A stretch of DNA of 26,399 nucleotides from a virus, in the IMG/VR virus record IMGVR_UViG_3300025769_000706, positions 1 through 26,399 of that record; one strand, given 5' to 3'. The notes below the pieces were generated by a model. It did no database searches and was not told the origin of the DNA. It was given only the letters and a program-made list of their open reading frames with translations. This document shows, piece by piece, positions 9,369-15,450 of this stretch (the first letter of the stretch is position 1; each line of letters begins with the position of its first letter). The position numbers were made by a program, and so were the translations under genes.

Positions 9369-9587
9369 CTATTCTACATCATCGTCTAGCATATAGTCTG
9401 CCCAATCATATGCTTCACGTTTTATATCAGCTTTATGTACATGACCCGGAGATCTAGACAACAATGCCGCCATTGCTTGACCAGCCATAAATCTACGTGC
9501 AGTTAGTGGCTTGGTTTTAGTTGGCGGTTTTCTATTTTGTTGTCTGTATTTTTTAGCTTCCTCTTCTAGTTTTAATTTTCTGCTCAT
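9369..9587 (-). CDS. Small phage protein, unknown function
   Basis: The protein has 72 residues: a very basic, Lys/Arg/Gln-rich N-terminal half (to about residue 33), then a helical half containing MAGQAMAALLSRS and an acidic end (YMLDDDVE). It is the last gene of the leftward transcription unit. The start overlaps the end of the upstream 58-residue gene by 35 bases; AAGG about ten bases before ATG supports it. Similar short proteins occur in phages but I do not know a function. Confidence 0.65.
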   Translation of the reverse strand: MSRKLKLEEEAKKYRQQNRKPPTKTKPLTARRFMAGQAMAALLSRSPGHVHKADIKREAYDWADYMLDDDVE

Positions 9588-9729
9588 TTAGTTTTACCTT
9601 TTCAAGGTTATAGAAATAGGCTTTATTAAAGCCCATCTCCCAATCCCTGTTTTGTTTTGTATTTTTAGAGTAAGGATTACCCAACTTACCAGTTTTAAAA
9701 GCTCTCATACCTTCATCATACGGTTTCAT
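9553..9729 (-). CDS. Ribosome modulation factor/CrpP-like small protein
   Basis: The protein has 58 residues. Its core EGMRAFKTGKLGNPY, a gap, then RDWEMGFNKAY matches the RMF/CrpP pattern: a G-x-x-A-x-x-x-G helix start, then a conserved PY, then W-x-x-G-[WF]. Bacterial RMF has 55 residues and the same order of motifs (AGIAG, CPY, QWLGGW). The Cys before PY in RMF is Asn here. RMF binds ribosomes and promotes their dimerisation; whether this phage protein binds ribosomes is inference. It begins in an ATGA overlap with the DUF3310 gene and runs 35 bases into the next gene, so it is translationally embedded in the operon. A basic C-terminal tail (KIKTRRGS) is extra. Confidence 0.6.
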   Translation of the reverse strand: MKPYDEGMRAFKTGKLGNPYSKNTKQNRDWEMGFNKAYFYNLEKVKLNEQKIKTRRGS

Positions 9730-9959
9730 TTATGAATCTCCTTCATAGTTTCCAACATTTTTCGTAAGTACCATTCAGCTTTTTCCATATCCTCAACAGG
9801 ATTACCTTTATATCCATGTCGATGTTGATATTTAATTAAGTTACCATGACAGTAACCTTTAAACTCTTCTGGTGTTAAAACCTGTTTGATGTAATCAATA
9901 CACTCCACTCCATTGCCTAACTTATAATGCGCTGGATTGTTTACTGGATCATTATTCAT
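9726..9959 (-). CDS. DUF3310 family protein
   Basis: The protein has 77 residues and shows the DUF3310 pattern across its whole length: NNPAHYKLGNGVECIDYI, then HGNLIKYQHRHGYKG, then EDMEKAEWYLRKML. As I recall, the domain is common in phages and also occurs in the T7 gp1.7 nucleotide kinase, so a role in nucleotide metabolism is possible, but this stand-alone version has no visible kinase motif. ATGA overlaps link it to both neighbours. It is encoded downstream of the RNR and MazG genes, which fits a nucleotide-related role. Confidence 0.85.
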   Translation of the reverse strand: MNNDPVNNPAHYKLGNGVECIDYIKQVLTPEEFKGYCHGNLIKYQHRHGYKGNPVEDMEKAEWYLRKMLETMKEIHK

Positions 9960-10411
9960 TTGATTTCCACTAGCTCTGCTTCTGTGTAAGGGATATGATA
10001 GAATGTTTCATGCTCTGGCATTCTATAGTTTGGACCTTTTGGTTTTTGAATGCAAGCATCTGTCATTTGAGTACCATTAATTTTCCACGCTTTATTATAA
10101 CCCCTATTGAATACAAAGAAATTCAAGTTGTTTAAATTATCTTTATACTTTTCTACTAGTCTTCGTTTACGTCCGGGTATTCTAACCTCTGCCCAATGGG
10201 TAGGCCAATCACCATTCCATTGTGCCTTACGTTCAGCTTCATGGTAGTAAGTAACCCCATCTTTTTCTGACTTAACATCTGCATAGTAATCTTCAGTAGA
10301 GCTAAGGATAGTGTGACCTTCAGCTTCTAAGTACTTGATAAGTGCTTCTTTAGATGGTGTGTCAACTTTGTCATAGACTTTTTTTCTGAAAGGTCTTACA
10401 TATACATCCAT
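9956..10411 (-). CDS. Putative PD-(D/E)XK-like nuclease
   Basis: The protein has 151 residues from the chosen ATG, which has GGAG six to seven bases upstream; an upstream in-frame extension has no ribosome binding site and overlaps the preceding gene. The pattern DYYADV (D45) followed by a beta-strand-like YYHEAERK (E60-x-K62) fits the D...(D/E)-x-K core of PD-(D/E)XK enzymes. A downstream GDWPTHWAEVRIPGRKRRL segment looks conserved. If active it would cut or resolve DNA. It is the third candidate nuclease of this superfamily in the window. The family assignment is a judgement from the motif alone. Confidence 0.55.
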   Translation of the reverse strand: MDVYVRPFRKKVYDKVDTPSKEALIKYLEAEGHTILSSTEDYYADVKSEKDGVTYYHEAERKAQWNGDWPTHWAEVRIPGRKRRLVEKYKDNLNNLNFFVFNRGYNKAWKINGTQMTDACIQKPKGPNYRMPEHETFYHIPYTEAELVEIK

Positions 10412-10439
10412 GATGTACTCCTTTGTAGTGAGATTTGAA

Positions 10440-10628
10440 TTATATACTCTTTGGTATTTCGAAGCAATAGGTATTTGCAGTCGCATCTGGTGATGGTTTA
10501 GTACTCATCAATCTTTCTTCCATCGCTATTGCTACTTTCATACATGTATTGTAATCAGTAAATAGTGAGTGAAAAGCTTGAACTTTCATGTTACCTTGAA
10601 AGCTCATGATGAGTACTAAAACATACAC
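10440..10628 (-). CDS. Small exported or membrane-associated protein
   Basis: The protein has 62 residues with a GTG start that shares its G with the TAG stop of the preceding gene (TAGTG), which argues for coupled translation. Residues 1-10 (MYVLVLIMSF) are hydrophobic; the rest is polar with two cysteines (C29 and C55) that could form a disulphide outside the cytoplasm. The hydrophobic stretch is short for a full TM helix, so export is uncertain. I do not recognise a family. Together with the 30-residue membrane peptide before it, it could belong to the lysis or superinfection functions, but nothing proves it. Confidence 0.6.
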   Translation of the reverse strand: MYVLVLIMSFQGNMKVQAFHSLFTDYNTCMKVAIAMEERLMSTKPSPDATANTYCFEIPKSI

Positions 10629-10720
10629 TAGAACAAACCTGAGACTGTATCCACTACCAGTGGGATAACAAAGTCTGCTAACACTACTACACCTGCTATT
10701 GCTGTTATAACTTCAAACAT
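10628..10720 (-). CDS. Tiny membrane peptide
   Basis: The 30-residue reading frame begins MFEVITAIAGVVVLADFVIP and is almost entirely hydrophobic, enough for one membrane helix. AAGGAG lies six bases before the ATG, and the stop TAG overlaps the GTG start of the next gene. It sits in the short interval after the RNR gene, which would otherwise be empty. The Shine-Dalgarno sequence and the coupling support it being real; its function is unknown. Confidence 0.6.
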   Translation of the reverse strand: MFEVITAIAGVVVLADFVIPLVVDTVSGLF

Positions 10721-10730
10721 ATTTTTCTCC

Positions 10731-12650
10731 TTATGTTATGTCTACCATTTCACAAACATCACCTGTACAGGCCATTGTTTGCATTGATACCGTGTTATCT
10801 TCTTTTTCGTACTCTGAAAGTTTTGACCAATCAATAGATTTAGGCATAGTCAATAGTACATTGTTGTAAGTATTACTGTCAACCTCTTGATAAGGTGCTT
10901 GCTGATAGGTATGCTCATTGTATGGTAGAAATGACACACCTGACATTTCATCAAAGTGTTTATAAACAAACGCACCTACTTCAAACCACTCATCCTTACG
11001 TACATTTATTGTTACGCTAGGTTTATGTTCGCACCATGAACGTTGATAAGCCAACCAAGTTTCAAGCTGCTCAATGGCTGATACTTCTTCTGTAACGACA
11101 GCACTGACAGGTGATTTTTGTGGGAAACTAAACACTGTTGTTTGATCTGGCTTCATAACACAAGGCTCACTGGGAATGCCTTGATCTATCATAAACTGTG
11201 TTAGTGGATCTTTATTATCACCACGGACAGTACGGATATAATAGGGACTGTGACGAGCATGTATGCCACTGGCACTATCCACCAATTGTGAGACCGTGCC
11301 CGAAGGCTTGACGCATGTAATTGCAGCAGCAACAGGTATACCAAGACGGTCAGCCCATTCAGCATTAGTAGATACACAAATCCCACGAAGGTGTTCAAGA
11401 GTCTTCTCCAATCCTTTGTTACTTAGAGTCATCAAAGGGTTGTCCATTATCCCTGTGAGTGACACACCAAGCAGTCGTTCTTCTTCTGTATTTCTAGACC
11501 ACACCTTTCGCAAGTAGGGGAACTTAGTGTATGTAGATTGGACAGTTCCCAAAATTGTTGCCAGACGGACCTTTCGTTCAAGATCCTCCACACTGTCTGT
11601 GGCACGGACAACAACCTCTGTAAGATTACAGAATTGATATGGACGAAGGATAATTTCACTGCAAGGATTAGTTCCGAACTCATAGTCTGGATTACGTCTA
11701 CCATTTTTAGCAGCTTGGACTTTACTTGCTTGACGATTGAATACACCACGTTCTCCACTTCCTGATTCTACTAATGCCATCCACTCTCGCATAAAGGATA
11801 CAGCATCTGGCTTCTCTGTATAGCTCACAGAGTTATTAGCTAAGGCACGTTGTGGGTCATTCTCCCACCATGCACCTGACTTAGCATGACGCATACGATC
11901 ATCACTGAGATTACTCAAAGAGATCATAGCTGACCTACGTACACCACCTACTACAACTACCTCACCGATCTTACACATAATGTCATGGCACTCAATGCTA
12001 GATAGCTTACGTCCTTGTGCAGATTTAAAAGTATTAATTACAAAATTAAATAGATCCACTAAAGGTGCTGGGCCAGAGGCTCTACCACCAAACGTCTTTA
12101 GTTTAGCACCAGCAGGTCTAACTTTAGATACATCCCACTTAGGAATCTCACCACTATAAAGGAGTGCAATTAATTGTCGAAGACCCTTAGCCCAAGCTTC
12201 CTTGGAGTCGCCAACAACAACAGTAGTCTCACTGTCGAACAACTCAGGAATTTCTGGGAGCTTACTGATGAACTGCCTCTCAACACTGAACCCGACACCA
12301 GTACCACACAAGAGGACAAACATAGCCTCATCGAAGGACTTAGGGTCATCTACGGGTAAATAACTGCAGTTATACATACAAGTGTTGTCACGATTAGCAG
12401 CAGGGCCAGCAGTCATCATTGCTCGCATGGAGGGCATAACCTCTAATCCAAGAATAGCTTGTTCAATGTCGTGAGCAACATTAAAGTTATATTCACTATC
12501 ACCACTGTTAACTACAGGCTCAACTACGTTATTCATATAACGATCTACTGTTTCATCCCAAGACTCCCTTCGTCCTTCGTCTTCAAGCCATCGTGCATAT
12601 CGTGATGTATGGATAAATGATTGATAGTCTGTTGGTAGGTAGTTACTCAT
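10731..12650 (-). CDS. nrdJ: Adenosylcobalamin-dependent class II ribonucleoside-triphosphate reductase
   Basis: The 639-residue enzyme reduces ribonucleotides to deoxyribonucleotides using a B12-derived radical, supplying dNTPs for phage replication. Visible class II residues: the loop NPCSEI with N328, thiyl-radical C330 and E332; C341 in FCNL, eleven residues after C330, as C408/C419 in the Lactobacillus leichmannii enzyme; a first redox Cys at C95 (or C91); and the C-terminal shuttle pair C628 and C633 (CTGDVC), spaced five as in that enzyme. It is about 100 residues shorter than the L. leichmannii enzyme. No activase or beta subunit gene accompanies it, as expected for class II. The start follows GGAG and lies in an ATGA overlap with mazG. 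Activity depends on host cobalamin. Confidence 0.95.
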   Translation of the reverse strand: MSNYLPTDYQSFIHTSRYARWLEDEGRRESWDETVDRYMNNVVEPVVNSGDSEYNFNVAHDIEQAILGLEVMPSMRAMMTAGPAANRDNTCMYNCSYLPVDDPKSFDEAMFVLLCGTGVGFSVERQFISKLPEIPELFDSETTVVVGDSKEAWAKGLRQLIALLYSGEIPKWDVSKVRPAGAKLKTFGGRASGPAPLVDLFNFVINTFKSAQGRKLSSIECHDIMCKIGEVVVVGGVRRSAMISLSNLSDDRMRHAKSGAWWENDPQRALANNSVSYTEKPDAVSFMREWMALVESGSGERGVFNRQASKVQAAKNGRRNPDYEFGTNPCSEIILRPYQFCNLTEVVVRATDSVEDLERKVRLATILGTVQSTYTKFPYLRKVWSRNTEEERLLGVSLTGIMDNPLMTLSNKGLEKTLEHLRGICVSTNAEWADRLGIPVAAAITCVKPSGTVSQLVDSASGIHARHSPYYIRTVRGDNKDPLTQFMIDQGIPSEPCVMKPDQTTVFSFPQKSPVSAVVTEEVSAIEQLETWLAYQRSWCEHKPSVTINVRKDEWFEVGAFVYKHFDEMSGVSFLPYNEHTYQQAPYQEVDSNTYNNVLLTMPKSIDWSKLSEYEKEDNTVSMQTMACTGDVCEMVDIT

Positions 12651-13033
12651 CTATTATCTCCGCTTCCCTTTAATACACCACGTTGCTCTCTGTCATCTAG
12701 CTTTGCCATGTTCATCTCCATAACTTTACGTAGATTACCACCGAAGATATTTGCCAAAGCCACTGTGTAAAACAACACATCACCTAACTCTTTCAATATA
12801 TCTTCATCACTAAATTTATTCTTGTCCCGAAAGAGTTTCTTTATCTTTTCAGATACCTCACCTGCTTCACCAGCAAGGCCAAGAGTATTTTCTATCAGAC
12901 GATCACGCCCTTTAGTTAATATCTTGTCCTCTACAAACTGGCTATAAAAACGAACAGGATCTTTCTCGTAGTCTGGACTATTTTGAAACATATCAAAATA
13001 GCCAAACGCTTCTAGATCACTCCGATTTATCAT
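12647..13033 (-). CDS. mazG: MazG-like nucleotide pyrophosphohydrolase
   Basis: The protein has 128 residues from the ATG chosen because AAGG lies eight bases upstream; two in-frame starts slightly earlier (GTG and ATG) have poorer spacing. The MazG metal-binding pattern is visible: LAGEAGEVSEKIKK (E56, E59) and ELGDVLFY (E82, D85). Such enzymes hydrolyse NTPs or dNTPs, and phage copies have been proposed to alter (p)ppGpp or clean the nucleotide pool. The ATGA overlap with nrdJ places it in the nucleotide module. A roughly 45-residue N-terminal extension precedes the MazG core. Confidence 0.88.
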   Translation of the reverse strand: MINRSDLEAFGYFDMFQNSPDYEKDPVRFYSQFVEDKILTKGRDRLIENTLGLAGEAGEVSEKIKKLFRDKNKFSDEDILKELGDVLFYTVALANIFGGNLRKVMEMNMAKLDDREQRGVLKGSGDNR

Positions 13034-13223
13034 CCTCATCACCTTCCAATGATTGTTTCAATTCATTTGTTTTCATCTGTTGAATTGCATTTACACATTG
13101 GATCATGTGGTTTAAAAGATTTGCAGAGTTAGAACCTAAATTTAAAATATTTAGGATCTCTTTCTGTTCATCATTCATGTCTTCGATTTCATATTCTTTA
13201 TCGTCTAGTGTTAGTTTAGTCAT
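13017..13223 (-). CDS. Small conserved phage protein, unknown function
   Basis: The protein has 68 residues. It begins KLTLDDKEYEIEDMNDEQK, continues as a helix (about 20-55), and ends in an acidic tail EGDEDDKSE. The N-terminal pattern (a short strand with DDKEY followed by a helix) resembles small proteins common in phages, possibly the DUF6447 type, from memory. It overlaps mazG by 17 bases and the upstream gene by eight, so it lies in the same transcript. No function can be assigned. Confidence 0.65.
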   Translation of the reverse strand: MTKLTLDDKEYEIEDMNDEQKEILNILNLGSNSANLLNHMIQCVNAIQQMKTNELKQSLEGDEDDKSE

Positions 13224-13398
13224 CTGTTTTTACCTCACAGTTTATTACAGTTATATCGTCTAAGTCATACAGGACATCCTGTATTAGTTCTTGAATCACA
13301 TTCAGATTATATCTTGGATCTGACTCAAAAAAGTTTGCATCTGGTTCTACCTTTATATTGACAGTAACCTCATATCGGAAACCCCTAGTTATACTCAT
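13216..13398 (-). CDS. Small hypothetical protein
   Basis: The protein has 60 residues, is acidic and probably alpha/beta: a strand (FRYEVTVNIKVEPD), a helix (LNVIQELIQDVLYDLDD) and a final strand (TVINCEV). The layout recalls a half ferredoxin-like fold. It overlaps the following gene by eight bases and has a G-rich stretch (GGGG) before its ATG. No family is recognised. Confidence 0.6.
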   Translation of the reverse strand: MSITRGFRYEVTVNIKVEPDANFFESDPRYNLNVIQELIQDVLYDLDDITVINCEVKTDD

Positions 13399-13411
13399 CT
13401 AAAACCCCATG

Positions 13412-13645
13412 TCAATCTTCCATTTTAATTTCTATAGGTTCAATATTTTTTGAAAAATATTTTACCATTTCATAAGCATCGTTAAAGCTATCAAAGAAAT
13501 ATTCTATATCTTCTACCTTACCATCTACCTCTACCTTACATAGGTTGTAATGTACATCATCTAAATCAGGATGCTCTAAGGGATATGGACCTGATATGAC
13601 ATCCCAAATTTTAACTGGCTTATCTCTAAGATCACTGTTTACCAT
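13412..13645 (-). CDS. Small hypothetical protein
   Basis: The protein has 77 residues and is acidic, with alternating strands and a helix (SFNDAYEMVKYFSKN). The start has AGGA six bases upstream and overlaps the end of the resolvase-like gene by 14 bases. No cysteine cluster, TM segment or enzyme motif is visible and no family is recognised. Operon position between DNA-processing and nucleotide genes is the only functional hint. Confidence 0.65.
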   Translation of the reverse strand: MVNSDLRDKPVKIWDVISGPYPLEHPDLDDVHYNLCKVEVDGKVEDIEYFFDSFNDAYEMVKYFSKNIEPIEIKMED

Positions 13646-13982
13646 CTTTATTCCTAAGCAATTTTATGTAGTGATCTAGCTCAGTTACTACTAACCATTT
13701 CTGTCTATCTGAACGATAGAAAACTACAGGTGGATTATCTGTGTGATTGTCTGCTTGTGACATCCAAGCATAGACTGTTTTAAGTGCTGACTTTCTCCTT
13801 TTAACTTCTATTGATATAGGTATTAACTTACGTGCTGCTGGTGACAATTGTATATCTGCACCAGTATCACCCATGACAGTTGACTTTATATCATCAGGCT
13901 CAAGTTCAGGAAATGCTTTTAGTAAAGCATCCCTGATTTCTTGCTGGCCTAACCTGCCTTTCTGCTTACCTTGTTTACTCAA
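13632..13982 (-). CDS. PD-(D/E)XK endonuclease, Holliday-junction-resolvase-like
   Basis: The protein has 116 residues. The nuclease core is visible as E15 in the first helix, D43 in GADIQLS, E59-V-K61 in ISIEVKRR, and Q76 in the following helix, which is the usual PD-(D/E)XK order. Such small phage proteins are archaeal-Hjc-like resolvases or structure-specific endonucleases that could debranch replicating DNA. It starts with TTG inside an ATTGA overlap with the exonuclease stop; there is no nearer ATG until residue 37, which would remove E15, so TTG is the likely start. Part of the replication and recombination operon. Confidence 0.75.
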   Translation of the reverse strand: MSKQGKQKGRLGQQEIRDALLKAFPELEPDDIKSTVMGDTGADIQLSPAARKLIPISIEVKRRKSALKTVYAWMSQADNHTDNPPVVFYRSDRQKWLVVTELDHYIKLLRNKDGKQ

Positions 13983-14833
13983 TCTATTAACTCAGGTACT
14001 TTTGGTTTCTTAACCACATCAATCAAGTACTCCTTACGTCCACCAGCATATTGAAACACTCTTGCTTCAGGCCAACATGTCTTACGGTATTCACAACCAG
14101 AACAAGCAAAAGATAATTTAGTATTTTCAGATGTGTCTGACTGAGGTATAGGTGCTATTCGTTCCTCTGGTATATCTCCAGACACAACCTCTTTTACTTT
14201 TTTAACTTCTTGTTCTTTATTTTTTAACTCTTCAGTAAAGTCGTATGTATCTAAACAAAGTTCAAAGTTATCTTTCTGTACGACAAGGAAAGCACCACGT
14301 TTTTTATCTGTTACAAGTGGATCATCTTTACCTGCATATACATATGAACTTAACTGACTGATGTAACCATAGGGATCGTCATCACGTAGTACATGATTTT
14401 TAAATTTCTGCATTCCATAACGTGACGCAGACTTAACATCTACTGTCACACCATCAATGACCGCATCCCTGTGACCTTTGATACCGTGAACAGACAAACG
14501 ATCCTGTTCACCTTGAACATCATGTCCTGCTGCCTTGGCTAAGGCAAGCAGTAGAGTTTCTAAAAGATCCCCGTAAAAGAAAAGACCAAGTAACTGAGGC
14601 TTTAATGGTGCAGCTTCTTCTGTTTTATTTATTCTATACCAAGTCTTTCTTTTACAGGGTGAACCCACAGAGGATAAACTTAAATATCCTCTGGGTTTCT
14701 GAGGTTCCTTAAACCTATCGTGTGCAACATCAGCTATACTACGTGCTAAGTATTCCGTAATTGTTCTATCCCACCCGCCCTTTCCTTCAATTACAGAATA
14801 AATATCTTCGACTAACGTATTTATATTAGGCAT
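13979..14833 (-). CDS. RecB/Cas4-like exonuclease with probable iron-sulfur cluster
   Basis: The protein has 284 residues. The RecB-family nuclease motifs are visible: E92 in the helix GDLLETLL, H121 and D123 in KGHRDAVID, D132-V-K134 in VDVKSAS, and Q160 in YGYISQLSSY. Four cysteines in Cas4/AddB arrangement, C60 in SPCKRK and C244, C247, C253 near the C-terminus (CSGCEYRKTC), are expected to hold a [4Fe-4S] cluster that staples the nuclease domain. In T7-like replication modules this position is held by the gp6-type exonuclease, so degradation of host DNA or processing of phage ends and recombination is inferred. There is no adjacent Cas1 or Cas2, so it is not a CRISPR gene. Confidence 0.85.
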   Translation of the reverse strand: MPNINTLVEDIYSVIEGKGGWDRTITEYLARSIADVAHDRFKEPQKPRGYLSLSSVGSPCKRKTWYRINKTEEAAPLKPQLLGLFFYGDLLETLLLALAKAAGHDVQGEQDRLSVHGIKGHRDAVIDGVTVDVKSASRYGMQKFKNHVLRDDDPYGYISQLSSYVYAGKDDPLVTDKKRGAFLVVQKDNFELCLDTYDFTEELKNKEQEVKKVKEVVSGDIPEERIAPIPQSDTSENTKLSFACSGCEYRKTCWPEARVFQYAGGRKEYLIDVVKKPKVPELID

Positions 14834-14843
14834 AACCTACTCC

Positions 14844-15383
14844 TTAAAACGGGATTTCTTCTGATGCAAGCTCAACATTATTAGTTTGTGCAGCGACTAC
14901 ACTACCTGACGTAATATCTTTAGTAAAAGGATCTGGGCCAGACATACCTGATGCACCATCGTATGATACATGCTTCATTACCTTAACACGTTCAAGTCGT
15001 GTAGTAACAGTGCTGTACTGTTTGTTCTTGTAGACATCTAGTTCTACCAGAACTTCAGAACCATTGCCGATAGGCCCATCAGCTTCAAAATCCCAGACAG
15101 TACCATCTGGTTTGTACACTGCAGGTGCTCCACCATCCCAATCATTGGGGGTATCAAACTTACGTGTAAACTTAAAGGCACGGCCTCGTCCTTCTGGATC
15201 ATCCTTACCTGATGACATGCAGCCAGCAGCTTTAATACGTGCTGTATTGTCCTCGTCAAGAATCATCTCAATCGTACAGCGTCCATCAGTGTCACGCCAC
15301 TGCCCTTGATAACCCTCAAGATCACGGTTTTGTTCAAATACTTTTGCCCATTGAGCAATACCTGTTACTGTTATTTTAGCCAT
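14844..15383 (-). CDS. Single-stranded DNA-binding protein, T7 gp2.5-like
   Basis: The protein has 179 residues and is beta-rich, typical of an OB fold. Signature features are the N-terminal VTGIAQWAKVFEQN segment, the central AFKFTRKFDTPNDWDGG region, and an acidic C-terminal tail with terminal aromatic residue (ELASEEIPF) that in this family contacts the polymerase and helicase. It coats single-stranded DNA and coordinates replication proteins. It follows the polymerase gene after the only sizeable intergenic interval in the module, which carries a promoter-like sequence. AAAGGAGTTAGCAAATG gives a strong ribosome binding site, suited to a highly expressed protein. Confidence 0.85.
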   Translation of the reverse strand: MAKITVTGIAQWAKVFEQNRDLEGYQGQWRDTDGRCTIEMILDEDNTARIKAAGCMSSGKDDPEGRGRAFKFTRKFDTPNDWDGGAPAVYKPDGTVWDFEADGPIGNGSEVLVELDVYKNKQYSTVTTRLERVKVMKHVSYDGASGMSGPDPFTKDITSGSVVAAQTNNVELASEEIPF

Positions 15384-15412
15384 TTGCTAACTCCTTTAAA
15401 GACTAGAATTGA

Positions 15413-15442
15413 ATTGTAGCATGTATTAAAAAGAACATGCAA
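15413..15442 (-). promoter_or_regulatory. Sigma70-like promoter before the SSB gene
   Basis: Read on the minus strand: -35 TTGCAT (15437-15442), an 18-base spacer, and an extended -10 TGCTACAAT with TACAAT at 15413-15418. Predicted initiation near 15406 would give a leader of about 23 bases ahead of the strong SSB ribosome binding site. The same TTGCAT-N14-ATGCTAC layout is found before the integrase. Host RNA polymerase use is inferred. Confidence 0.5.
15419..15440. promoter_or_regulatory. Inverted repeat in the SSB promoter spacer
   Basis: Perfect six-base arms GCATGT and ACATGC are separated by ten bases. The dyad fills the -35/-10 spacer of the promoter before SSB, the place where a repressor would act. 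No regulator gene is identified. Confidence 0.4.
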
Positions 15443-15450
15443 GAACTTTT

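Noticed and set aside
11447-11758. Alternative minus-strand frame inside nrdJ
   Set aside because: The nrdJ frame is fully supported by family residues; the overlapping frame has no ribosome binding site or recognisable features.
13979-14833. Cas4 of a CRISPR system
   Set aside because: The protein has Cas4-like motifs, but no Cas1, Cas2 or repeats occur; phage replication exonuclease is the simpler reading.
15064-15309. Plus-strand frame opposite the SSB gene
   Set aside because: Antisense to a well-supported gene and no plus-strand transcription is expected here.
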